Assembly (NCBI RefSeq): GCF_001649575.2
Contig: NC_051445.1
Location: 24,559,702 to 24,623,701 of the forward strand
Reading direction: 5' to 3'
DNA from: Kryptolebias marmoratus
Lineage: Eukaryota; Chordata; Actinopteri; Cyprinodontiformes; Rivulidae
DNA length: 64,000 nt
The translations under genes and the position numbers were made by a program. Shown here one piece after another: positions 1 through 10,377 of the stretch; position 1 is the first letter of the stretch; every line of letters begins with the position of its first letter. The notes beneath the pieces were generated by a model, which made no database searches, was not told where the DNA came from, and worked only from the letters and a program-made list of their open reading frames with translations.

Positions 1-2024
1 GATGATCCAGAGTTCCTGGTGTTTGCTCAGTGTTTGCCACTGTACAGGTGCAGATATACTCCGCCCTGCTTTTTGCATCTTACATTTTCTAAAATGCCCG
101 GGAAAGCAGTGACGATGTCATGTAGTGATTTCCTCTCCTGATGAAGCTTTGTTAAAGAAATGGCTGTTAGCTGCACGCAGCTACTTGATATTCGGAGGTG
201 CGAGCCGCTTGTTCCCATTTGACCAGGAGGAGCCGGAGCTGATTTGAAGACAAGAGGAGTAGAGGTCTTTAATTACAGCCCTCTCTGTGGCTTCAGGCAC
301 CGCTGGCCCCACTTCACAATTAGGACCGGCAGTTAGTGTGGAGCCAAAAGACAGGGATGACAAATTTAAGTAAAAAAAAAAAAAGGAGAAGGAAGTCGTC
401 TCTGCATCAGTGTTAGGCTTCAGAAAAAAAAAATCTGAGTGTCAACTTTTGCACTTTAAAGCAAGCAGGACCACTTCTTTCTGATACATGACCCTACAAT
501 GCAGTCAGATAATGCCAATGGGCCACAGTTAGTGCTCCCAGGAGCCCCATCCCAACCCCTCCCATAATATGTGGCTGTGGTGCAGGGAGACTGTACTCCA
601 GAGCTGTAATGGCCTCAGCAGCCGTAATGTGTTTGGACAGATGGGAGAGGCAAGTGCTGATGTGCTTAACTACGCATTTTACAGCTAAACTATTAAAGAG
701 TTGTGCTGTTTACACACCAACATTTGAATACCTGTCTTCAGGCCAGTTTAATTATCCGGGCCCTTCTGTTATTTCTGCCGCTTTGTTGTCTCTCAGCTTT
801 TTTCACGAGGCATGAGAGATTTGTTTGCAGCTTCATTAAGATACGGTGGTGGTGGGTAGCATTTTGCAGAGAGCAAAAAAATAAATAAAATTAAAAAAAA
901 AAAAAAAGCTCAAGTATCTCCATTCTCCCTGCCTTCCCCATACAAACAGATAGTGTACGCATCCATTTTCTTATAAAGTCATTTAAAGTAAGAAAATTAA
1001 AAAAATGCCCTGTGATGCCTGGACTTTGAAATCTCTCGGGGCTTTAGGCGAAGGGGAGGAGACACTCCCCCCCCCTCCCCCCACCCCCACTACCTCNNNN
1101 NNNNNNNNNNNNNNNNNNNNNNNNNNNNNNNNNNACTACCTCCACCCCCAACCCAACCGATTCATCCTGAGACGTTTGATTAGTTCACGAGTACTTATAG
1201 AGGAGAAAAGGGCTTGCGTTATAATTTTGTTTCATGAATTCCTTCGTATGTTCATCTTCAACTTCATGTTCAAATAACCCATTAATCAAAGAGAAGCGAG
1301 GGAAGAGGGCATTTCGCCAGCAGAGCCACAGACTCAGGGCCTCAGTGAGCCGCTGGTGTTGAGAGACGGCAGGAAGCGACGCTTTTTAATTATCTGGACT
1401 ACATACAGGATGCCGTTTTTGATTGTTTTAATGAGGCAGCTGGCCTATTGTCTCCCCTTAATTCCTCCATTGTTTTTAGAATATGTCATAGTTCTTTATT
1501 CTTTTATCAGGTGCTCTGCAGGAGGATTCAGACAATAGCCTTCTTCCAACTGCATTGGCCACTGCACAAAGGCAGCTCACACTGCAGACAGTCAGCAGGC
1601 AAACAAGTGCAAATCACTGGCTGCACTTTCCTCAGCCTTTCCCCCACTTTCCCAACTTAACGCTTTTGCTCCTTCGCTCTGACTCTTGACCCCCCCCTCG
1701 TTCGTGGTGCCGTTGTCGCCGGTGGCTCACCTGTTTTTCTGTGATTTAAATCGCCCGTCGCGAATAGGCTGTCGGAGGCAAATAGCCATGACGAATCTTT
1801 GTAAAGAACTCCTTCATGGAGTATTTGTTTTTGTCTGATGCCCTCTGCACAGGCATCTTCCAGTGCTGCGCATCTCCACGTGTGCCAAGAATAATACACT
1901 CGACACACATGCATTCGCTCTGGGTTTGCATTTGTTTTTTTTTTATAGGTGCATGACCCAAATTTGGGCTCACTTAGCCTGCCACTGGAGGGTGAGAAGC
2001 AGGGGATGATGTTTTTGCCAGTGT
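1..2024. other. Intronic DNA of zfpm2, no exon seen
   Basis: This stretch lies upstream of the first visible zfpm2 exon and shows no splice-bounded open frame resembling FOG2. It contains A-rich runs and a C-rich tract around 1065-1095 that runs into an assembly gap. The part from about 1180 to 1560 is non-repetitive and rich in TAAT/ATTA-type homeodomain cores, so it could include conserved regulatory sequence, but that cannot be judged without alignment. Confidence 0.5.
1097..1134. other. Assembly gap (38 N)
   Basis: There are 38 unknown bases within a C-rich low-complexity tract. The octamer ACTACCTC occurs immediately on both sides of the gap, so the two contig ends may overlap and the gap may be artificial. 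Confidence 0.95.
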
Positions 2025-3100
2025 TTGCATGTGTTTGCAAAATTTGTGGTGAACCACTGCATAGATTTTAAATAGACTTCCAGAAAGTAATCACTTGACG
2101 GTAGTCTGCAGCTGATTACCTTTTGGAGTCAAGCCATTTCGAGATGGCCGCCACAGCCTACTGAACTTAGAAAACACACATATGGTCATCGCTCAGTCAA
2201 TTTTGCAGATCTTGAGCTAAAATTTTGTGTGTATTTGTATGTGTCTGTGTCTTTGTATAAAGCATTCCCATTAACTGTTAAAGTCAACTCTGTTAGCAAA
2301 ATATTTCAAGAACCACTGGACAGATTTTAATTAAAAATATTTTTAGAAAGTTAGCATTGGATGTGCATCTACAACTGATTAATGTTTGGAAGCAACCACA
2401 AAAATGTCTCTAGCTCAGTCAACCTTTATGATAGATATTCATGTGAGTTTGTTGTCGTGTTAGCTGAGATTCATCTTGTATGCTGAGTGCTGACTGATCA
2501 CACAAAACCTCTCTGTATCAGTTAGGATCAAACACACCATTTCTTTTCAAGACTTGCCTAAAGAGCCTCTAACTCCTTAATTTCTCAACCTGAGATGATT
2601 TTAGTCTATATCTCTGGCATGAAAGGCTGCGGGCGATATGCATTCCTTTAAGGCACACGTGTCAAACTCAAGGCCCGCGGGCCAGATCCGGCCCTCTGTA
2701 ACATTTCATCCGGCCCTCCAGCCTGGGACAGATCAAGTCTCTGATTCTTATTTTGCTTAAAAAAACTGAGCCTGATTAGTGAAGTTTTCTCTCGACAGTG
2801 ACTTAGAAGCCAACAATATATAGTTTTAATTTCTGTATGATCAGGTTTTTGTTGATGGCTTTTTTTAAAAAATCTGTTTTAATGTTAAAAAATTAATTTA
2901 AAAGCTGTGTGAGGCGGAAGAAATGACTGCTAATAATGTGCTTTTTGAAGTTTGATCTATTTGTCTGTGTTCATTAAAGTTTGTTTGCTCTAAATTCTGT
3001 ATAATTTGTAACTGGGAGAAGGTATATTTCTATATGGATGATTTGACATAATACATCTAAAACCAAGGTTAAGGTTTGACACCCCAGCTTTAAGGAATGC
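2025..3100 (+). repeat. Dispersed repeat A, copy 1 (split by a hAT-like insertion)
   Basis: Two partial plus-orientation units lie in tandem (about 2030-2270 and 2288-2653). Each carries the family landmarks: a TTAGCAAAATAT-type start, AACCACTGGACAGATTTTAA, an ACATCTACAACTGATTAA-type block, and TCAGTCAA followed by GAGCTAAAATTT. The second unit reaches the terminal palindrome at 2640-2653 and resumes at 3088-3100, interrupted by the element at 2654-3087. No coding capacity is evident. Confidence 0.75.
2654..3087 (+). mobile_element. Non-autonomous hAT-like DNA transposon
   Basis: The 434-bp insert is flanked by a perfect 8-bp direct repeat CTTTAAGG (2646-2653 and 3088-3095), the size expected for hAT elements. 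Its ends are imperfect inverted repeats sharing GTGTCAAAC (left CACACGTGTCAAAC; right end read in reverse CTGGGGTGTCAAAC). The left part contains the GGCCCGCGGGCC / CCGGCCCT motifs common in vertebrate hAT relics. No transposase frame is present, so it is a non-autonomous derivative. Confidence 0.75.
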
Positions 3101-3999
3101 TAAGTCTGATCATCTCAGATCCTGTAAGTTAAATGTGAAAATTTCCTATCCAAATCGCTGCACACCCAAGTTCTCATTTCTAACCGGGATGAGTGTACAG
3201 ATCAAAGAACACTTCATATGTATCATACGGCCACCTCTTGGCTGAGTCTGTCCCTGTAACCGGCACGGTGCTGCCTCAGTGTTTTGCAGCGCTCAGTAAA
3301 ACTGGGACATACAGTCCTAAAACTCACTTCCAGCATTCTCGCTCACAACAGATGGATCTGTGGCATTCTTGGCAGAAGGGATGCAGTTTGAGGTTGTTGT
3401 TTTTTTTTAATGCAGTTAAACATTTTCTTTAGTCTCGATATAATCTCCTCTATTTCAGCTGAGGAGAGCATGCAGAATCTTTGATTTGGATTGATCCAAA
3501 CACGGCCAATGTGTATCTGCACGCCTCCTAATTCTCTTTGTAAGCCGAGTGCGTCTGAACTACTGTAAGGGACTCTTAGAGAGGGGAGAAACTTTTGTGG
3601 CTGTGACCACGATATATTCCTCGCCATTGTCGGCGGCAGTTTGTATCTACCTTGACGGTGAGTTTGGCAGACAGAGGAGAGGAGTTTTGTTATTTTAATT
3701 AGGAGATAAAAATTCAAAGGGTCTCTCCAGGCAGTGTGTGGTATGACAGAATCAAAACGATGAAGCAGAGCGGCCTGAAGTGTGCGTGTCGTCACAGCAG
3801 ATTGGCCGACAGATAGGCTCTGCTCTTTAAAGTGGTGCTGACATGCTGATGTGGGCACACACACACACACACACACACTTGTGAGGAGGAAGTCTGCACA
3901 CAAATAGGACTATGAAAGATAGCATATTTTAATACCATTTCACTCTTTTGACATGTTTGTGCTGGGCTAATTTTGAGAGTCACCAGCAGACAGAAAGAA
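3101..3999. other. Intronic DNA of zfpm2, mostly unique
   Basis: No exon was recognised. The minus strand is open for 186 codons (3343-3903), but the frame runs through a CA microsatellite, has no domain and is not splice-bounded, so it is not called. The sequence at 3430-3760 is unique-looking and could be regulatory. Confidence 0.4.
3855..3878. repeat. (CA)n microsatellite
   Basis: A pure CA dinucleotide run of about 12 units. Confidence 0.95.
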
Positions 4000-4275
4000 C
4001 CAGGAAGGTTTTAATCAGGAAACTGCTGTAAAACTGGAAACATTTCATGTTAATTAATAAATTGGGGGAAATTGTTTTTAAACTCTTTGATACATTTTAA
4101 ATCCATAATGTGTGAATTCCAACATCCATCAACTTCCCTCCATAGAACCCAATAGTAATTTGGGACTTTTACAATAATCTAAGATGACTAAATGCCTCTG
4201 TTTACTGCATTAGGTCACCATGGTAACCACACACCTGTGTCTCTCACTTTCTGACAGTACTTTTAATAAGACAGG
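4000..4275 (+). repeat. Dispersed repeat C, copy 1, with palindromic X-box
   Basis: It shares a block with 38855-39100 in the same orientation and with about 51590-51720 inverted. Landmarks are ATTCCAACAT, the CCCAATaGTAA.TTGGGA motif, AATAATCTAAG.TGAC, and GGTCACCATGGTAACCACA followed by ACCTGTGTCT. Positions 4213-4228 are the palindromic RFX-like core GGTCACCATGGTAACC. Confidence 0.65.
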
Positions 4276-4389
4276 CAGACAGAAACACAGTCTAAAAAAT
4301 ACGCTTCAGACAAACAGTCCCAAATATTAACAAAAACACTTTGTTTTTTATTAGCCCCTCTCAGAACACCCAAGGTCACTTTTCAAAAA

Positions 4390-5390
4390 CGCAAAGTTAC
4401 CAGACTTAGACACCGAGTAAACAGCATTTGCAAGCTTGAACAAATGTTTCCAGGTGTGACTTAAAAGTATAGATAGGGTCAATGTTGCGAACATCTGCTG
4501 GGAGAGAGTTCCAGAGGTGGGCTGCAGAGCGACTGAATGCTCTACCTCCCATCGTAGTCAGGTGGGCTGCTGGAACAGTGAGGCGGGTGGATGAGAGTGC
4601 GAGAAGGTATGTTGATGTGGATAAGTTCAAACAGGTATGAAGGACCTCGATTATGGATGGCCTTAAAGGTGAGAAGCAGAATTCTGAACTGCATTCAGTA
4701 AATTATGGTAAGCCAGTGAAGTTCTTGAAGGACAGGAGTTATATGGTTATCAGAGGGTGTTCTGGTGACGATACTGTTAGCTGAAGCCCATGTTAAAGAC
4801 ACCAAAATGAAGAGAGTTATGGTAATTAATGTGAGATTTGACCAGGAAATGAATAAGTATGTCGGCGAAGCTATGTGTGAGGGATGGGTGGAGAAATTTA
4901 TATCACACGAGTGAAACTAGGCAGACCTGATGGCATTATTTATGTGAGCTGTATAGGACAAAGAAATTATGAAGGACTCCCAAGCCTTTAACCTGAGGGA
5001 GGGGAGAATAATTGTGTTGTCGATACTGACAAAGCAGCCACCAGTTTTACTGAAAGAGTTAATTTTGGAGATTTGAGGAGAGATTTTATCTCATACACAC
5101 ATGATGGAAAGGGGCTTAGAATAAACGTGGAGTCGAGTGTCATCAGCATAGTAATGAATCGATATTGAATTTACAAGAAAATATTACCTAGGGGAAGCAG
5201 ATATATGATAAACAAAAGTGGTTGAAGGACAGAACTTTGAGAAACACTGGTAGGTCTTAGATTTAGATGTTTTTAGTCAACTGAAAGGTGGGTCAGTGAT
5301 GCCAACAGAAGCTAATCTGTTGAATAGAATGTTATGAGAGATGGTGTCAAAAGAACAATGAGGATGGTTAAAAATCCAGGGTCACTGTAC
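4390..5390 (-). mobile_element. Degenerate L2/CR1-like non-LTR retrotransposon fragment
   Basis: On the minus strand, 4406-4630 encodes the RT C-terminal signature of L2-type LINEs: a RAFSRSAAHLWNSLPADVR block followed by FKSHLETF. The DNA farther to the right, to about 5390, matches a recurrent fish repeat (GCCAGTGAAGTTCTTGAAGG, GTCATCAGCATAGTAATG) but carries many stops and gaps. It is a dead, internally eroded copy. Confidence 0.6.
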
Positions 5391-5589
5391 AAAAAGAAAA
5401 AAATCCTGAACAATATGTGGCAGGAGCGTCAGGTAATCACAGTTTTTACTGTGTGTTTCTACAATCGTTTATGGAGAAGATGTGCCAGGTTTAAAAGACC
5501 CTTCATTTCTGGTTTTGAAGAAAACATTTGGAGTTCAGAAACAATGTATGTCACAGAAAGTGTGGCTGTTCACTCGACCCTCTGGGGGA

Positions 5590-7200
5590 TTTGAGGGGAA
5601 ACTGTAATCCCATAGCGGTGAGTGACACACTAGGTGAAAGAGGACAGAAATGTTTTGATGTCTAAACTGTACAAGTGTAAAGTTTGTGTGAATAAGAAGA
5701 GTTTCTTAGCATCAATTTGTGAAGGTTTAGACAGCTCTAGAGTTAGTGGGTGACATCATCATCATGCTCTTAGGATAGTTAGACAGATAAATGACTTTAT
5801 TAATCCCAGAGAGAAGTTTGTGTTGTCATAGTAGTACAAAATAAGTACAAAAACAGGAGTGGTTGTGTCAGAAATATACTGTGTATACAGATAAAATACA
5901 TAAAGGCTGTGTTCAAATTGTTTCTCGTTCACTATATAATTATCTGTATCATGAATCAGTTATTTTGTAGTGTTGTTTGGCATTTTCAACCACTATATAG
6001 TGCCCTAGAAACTGGTCATGCGAACAGAGCAGACTAATTGAGACTGTTGGTAATGTCTGCAGCCTTTTGGAATTTTCAGTCTTGCTGAAAATGCCTTCAA
6101 TAATCTAGACGTTTCTGATATAACGTGGCTCGTCTCCTCTTCTGTCTGACCTGTGCGGCTGAGATTAGATGAGAAATTGTGTACTGATCTTTTATTTAAA
6201 ACATTTAAGTCTAAACATGAACGTGATATGGTGTAATTCAATTTATACAATTACAATTCCCCCCATGGGAGGACTTACAATTTAGAATTACAATTTATAA
6301 TTTTAGCATATTGAGGGTTTTTGTATGGGTGACAGTTGCTGTCCACGGTTGTGTAAAAAGATACACAACAACAAAAAAGTGTAACAAGTATGTGTAAATA
6401 CATTTGTTGTGGAGACTAACAATGTTAATTACATTTTCTCAGCCTAAACCAACAAAATGTTGTTGTCCATCACTTCAGATTCACATGTGTTTTCAAAAGT
6501 ATTTTGCTAATATATATTTATGTGAATTACGCTGCATTCAAGTAGTGTTCAAAATGTAAACACACCATGCTGTTTGTTGTCCCCTATATAGTCTACTGTA
6601 CAGTGACAGTGAGTTAGATGTTCCAGAAGGAGATTAATAATAATACTTACACAACAACTACTACCACCACCTCTACCAATAATGTAGCAGTAGTAATAAA
6701 TGTAGTAATGATAATATCTATAATATAATATAATAATATAATAGCTATATGTACAAGAAAATTATGTTTAGGTTAAAGGTAATTATTACTTATTGCGTGT
6801 TACATAATGTCTGTACATGATGAAATCAATATAACTTGCTTGATAATAACAGGAATTATGCAAATCAGTGCCAATTAATATGAATATTCTATAGTAAACC
6901 TTCATAAAATCACAAAACCTAAACTTTCAAATATGTAAAAAAACAGGAATGATACTAAAGTACGAGTTCAGTCATGTAAAGTCCAACTTTCTGTGACCCG
7001 TTTAAACTTGTGATGTTTTTACTGTAAAGTCTGTCTGAGCTGTAAAGCTCCTCCTTTCCCCCCTCAAAAACTTCATTGTTGTATTTATGGAAATTTTGTG
7101 GGGTTTTTTTTTTTCAAATTTGCACTGCTACCAAAAGTCCTTGCACAATATTCCCAATCGAGCCACGATTTTTGATGTGTTTATATGTTGTTTTTAAAGC
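5590..7200 (+). repeat. Dispersed repeat B, copy 1 (interrupted)
   Basis: Its two ends match the copy at 19975-20475. The left end shares GTGAGtGACAC, CTAGGTGAAA-type sequence and TAAACTGTAcAAgTGTAA. The right end shares CAGTcatGTaAAGTCCAA, a CCGTTTAAACTTGTGA-type block and CACTGCTACCAAAAGTCcTtGCA. About 1.1 kb of extra DNA (about 5760-6940) separates the halves here. It includes a GATAAATGACTTTATTAATC motif typical of fish repeats and an ATA/TAA-rich low-complexity tract near 6630-6750. Confidence 0.5.
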
Positions 7201-8404
7201 TGCAAGTGCAGATAATCAAAAATTGTGACAGAAAGAGATAAACGGCAGCCGAATAGTTATAAGGGTGTTTCGGTGATTACGCGTCGGCACTCTTTCTAAA
7301 CAGAAACAAGGATTGTTTTCTCACAGATCCTGCGCTCGCACACCTTCACCATGTCTACAGGGCGGTTTTTAAACCTGGTGATTCAGACATTTTGTGTAAA
7401 CATGAGTAATCAGTGCTCCACATGTGTGGGGGGCTCTCCAGCAGTGTCCCCCCCCCTCCCGCCTTCCCTCCTTACCTCAGGACTCCCTTTATTCCACATC
7501 AGCCTGGCCTCAAATCTCACGTCCCCTCTCAGCCTGACGCGCCGTCGGTTTGTTTGCACATCTTTGAAAGCCAACAGCGCGCTTTAATTAATTGTCCAGC
7601 CTTCCTCAGAAACAATGTCCTAATTCTGCCATTTAGCGCGAGCGTATCATAGTTTGTTGTTATCTCCGCAGCCAGATTTCTGTAAATAGTCATATTAAAA
7701 ACTTTAATCTCTTCAATGGAAAATGAAGTGCAGCTGAAAAGCCTGTCATGTGCTTAGATAAATTTTATCTGAGCTAAAACCATCCCTCCATTCCTCCTGC
7801 CTCCCCTCCCTCTTTCTCTGACTTAATGAAAATGTTCAGAAGATTTCAGAGTAATGCTTAATCCCAAAACACAACAATCTAATAACGTCGAGGACCTGTC
7901 TCCGTATTGTAGCTGACAACAGGACTTTAGGAAACAGTTCCCCCCCCGGCTGAGGTAGAACTGCCTCTGCGTACGAGCACCAGTGGTTTAACAAACATTA
8001 AAGTGACAAAGAAAAAGAAAGAAAGGGATGTGTGGTTATTTATTTATTTTTTATACATCTATCTAATTTATAAAAGCAACCCAAAAAATTTGAACATTTC
8101 TGCCATGTTTTTCTGGATAAACCAAATTGGTTTTCTAAAATGAAGGTAAAGCAACATTGTTAGACAACAGCACTTAAAAATCAGTATTACCAAATAATTT
8201 AGTTTACATTTAGCTACAATTATAGTTCAAATAGGCCATTCAACTGCACTGAATGGGAAATCAATTTATTGACAAAATTATGTCCAATTTTGCTAAATTA
8301 AGTGACAATTTGCCCTTTTCAAACTGTTAGCATTGTCTTCTCCACATTCAAAACAGTGCAAAAAATTGTGTGGACAGCAAATTTGTACTCTGTAAAGTAA
8401 GGAA
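7201..8404. other. Intronic DNA of zfpm2, no exon seen
   Basis: No exon was recognised. About 7270-7930 is unique-looking, with pyrimidine-rich parts (7440-7480) and stretches such as CTTTAATTAATTG. It could be regulatory, but this is not shown. Confidence 0.4.
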
Positions 8405-8690
8405 CTGTAACAGCTGTTTTGATCAAACCTTGTGAATGATGTTCTGTGCAATATGGCGAGATCTTGTGAAATGTGTCAGAGCTTGAAGAATGTGGTGAGG
8501 ATGACTCTTCTACTAGTACCACGTCACATTAGCTCAATATCGGTAAATTTGTCTGAGCTGTAGCCATACTTCTGTTGGCTAGTCTTGATTAGCTGTTGCA
8601 GCCATGTTGAAATGGGGATGCACGTCAGTGATTACTCTCTATTAAAATCCTTCCAGTTATTCGTGGCATAGTTTGCTAACATGACAAACA
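8405..8690 (-). repeat. Dispersed repeat A, copy 2 (minus, partial)
   Basis: Read on the minus strand it contains the family order: TTAGCAAACTAT-type start, a block ending in GTAATCACTG, CATGGCTGCAACAGCTAATC-like sequence, ATTGAGCTAATGTG, and AGAGTCATCCTCACC. It lacks the palindromic end. Confidence 0.6.
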
Positions 8691-8999
8691 CACTCACACA
8701 AAAGCATTATTGCCTTTTGCTTCTTTAGCAATTAACAGTGTTGTTGCTTTAAATTTCTGCAAAAAGGAGAAGACTGTAAGCACACTGGTTTCGTTACATC
8801 CAATTGAATGCATACATCCAGGAGTTTCACTTTGTATCTTACCTGTCAAGTCTTTAAAGAATGCAACACTTACAAATATCCTTTCTTCCACTGCATAAGC
8901 CTCGACTTTTCAAACTCAGGTTGCACCTGTTTACATGGAACAAAGCTCTCCTGTCTCTGTCACCGCAGACATTTAACCATCTGTCTCTGCTTTGTCCAG

Positions 9000-9206
9000 G
9001 TGGCCAGCTGTGGTGCACCACCACCAAGAACATGATGGAGGGCGAGGAGCTGGTGGCGTTTGCGGTGGACTTCGACTCTCGTCTGCAGGCGGTGAACCAC
9101 ATGTCTCTGAGCGAGGGCATGTACCCGGCCCGGCTGCTGGACAGCATCCAGCTCCTGCCGCAGCAGGCCGCCATGGCGTCCATCCTCCCCACCGCCATCG
9201 TCAACA
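9000..9206 (+). CDS. zfpm2: zfpm2 (FOG2) coding exon, PR-like region
   Basis: The first zfpm2 exon visible here. It is bounded by a pyrimidine-rich acceptor ending CAG before 9000 and a GTGAGT donor after 9206. Reading frame (two bases then codons) gives [20 protein letters not shown], then a block ending [17 protein letters not shown], nearly identical to vertebrate FOG2 as I remember it. This is the end of the divergent PR/SET-like N-terminal region. The final codon is split and completed as Lys by the next exon. Earlier exons (roughly the first 150-200 residues) are not in the window, so the preceding intron exceeds 9 kb. FOG2 is a nuclear GATA4/5/6 cofactor in heart, gonad and diaphragm development. 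Confidence 0.96.
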
Positions 9207-9781
9207 GTGAGTGTTTGCAGAATTGCACTGCTTTCTGAATAGACGTCAATACACAAGTCTTCCATCCTGTCTCGCACACGAGCACCGGTCCGCAGCTTGC
9301 ACTCAGTCACCTGCTTAACAAGGAGCGTTGTTTCCGGCGGGCGTAGATTAACCCAGATGAGTCTCTGCGCTGGAGATAAGAGCCATCGACCTTCAAGTTT
9401 TGGGTTCATATAAACACACTGAGGCTCAAACTAACGTGTTAATTGCAAAATACACGCCTCATGCAAATAGTGTGTTTGTTTACTTAGCGAGGGCTATCTG
9501 GGTTCAGCTCAACAGGGAGGCTTCTGTAAGCAGATGGTCCAGTGTTCTTGTTTGCCCTTGAGAAAGGGTACCAACCCAGTGGTAGCAGCGCAGAGATAGG
9601 CTGCAGCCGAGGATTTGGTGGAAAAGCCTTTTAATGCAGGTTTTGAGAGTCACAACTGTAGAGGAGTGTTTGTGTGTGTGTGTGTGCCTATGTGCAAGCT
9701 TTTTATCTTTATACTTACATATGAAAGCACCGTTTGGATCCTGATATCATGTCCCCTTTGTCCCTGTCTGTCTCTCTTCAG
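9207..9781 (+). other. zfpm2 intron between visible exons 1 and 2
   Basis: A GT-AG intron of 575 bp: GTGAGT at 9207 and a pyrimidine-rich acceptor ending TCTTCAG at 9781. It contains a short GT run near 9670-9690 and no other recognised feature. Confidence 0.9.
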
Positions 9782-10009
9782 AGGACATCTTCCCCTGCAA
9801 GGCATGTGGAATCTGGTTTCGGAGCGAGAGGAACCTGCAGGCCCACCTCATGTACTACTGCAGCGGGCGGCAGAGGGAACCAGAGACGGTAGTGGAGGAC
9901 AGTGACAACGGACCCCACCAGACTCCCAGTATTTGCCCCTTCCCTCAGTGCAACAAGAGTTTCTCTGGAGCCAGGGCCCTGGAAATGCATTTAAGCACCT
10001 CACACAGTG
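9782..10009 (+). CDS. zfpm2: zfpm2 (FOG2) coding exon, zinc fingers 1-2
   Basis: This exon completes the split Lys codon and continues [20 protein letters not shown] then HLMYYC, the C2HC finger 1 used by FOG proteins to bind the GATA N-finger. An acidic linker follows, then a C2H2 finger ([20 protein letters not shown]). It ends in phase 1 at a GTGAGT donor, and the Gly codon is completed in the next exon. Length and motif order match vertebrate FOG2. The short linker ([11 protein letters not shown]) is the least conserved part. Confidence 0.96.
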
Positions 10010-10377
10010 GTGAGTGACATTAACAGGAAACAAAAGGTTGGAATAAACTTGAGTTTTAGCATAAAAATTCCTTTTTTATATATATTATGGCTTTTGCAGA
10101 TGGTTGTTTTAAAATTTAAATGGAAATGTTTTAGAAAAATATAACAAAGAAGCGTATGAAAAAAAGACTGTCATATCTTTTGAGAAATATACATATCCTG
10201 CTGTCAGCTTGCAAAGTTGACAGTTTATCCTTGAGCAAAAAAAAAAAAAAAAAACAAACAAGTGGATGGGAATAAGCTTGGCATAATGCTTGAGTGTTTG
10301 ATGGCTTCTACAGTTAACTCCAAAGGAGAAGAGGGAGACGAGATTCTGAGCATTTCTTCCTTTTATCTCCCTCACAG
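10010..10377 (+). other. zfpm2 last intron
   Basis: A 368-bp GT-AG intron (donor GTGAGT, acceptor ending CCTCACAG) with a poly-A run near 10236-10254. Nothing else is recognised. Confidence 0.9.

Noticed and set aside
3343..3903. 186-codon open frame on the minus strand
   Set aside because: Runs through a CA microsatellite giving a CVCVCV stretch, has no domain and no splice support; likely chance.
1..8999. Earlier zfpm2 coding exons
   Set aside because: I looked for the conserved segment preceding GGQLW in FOG2 and found no splice-bounded match; the exons are presumably outside the window.
8854..9409. Overlapping minus-strand frames of about 145 codons
   Set aside because: They are the antisense shadow of the zfpm2 exon at 9000-9206 plus flanking intron.
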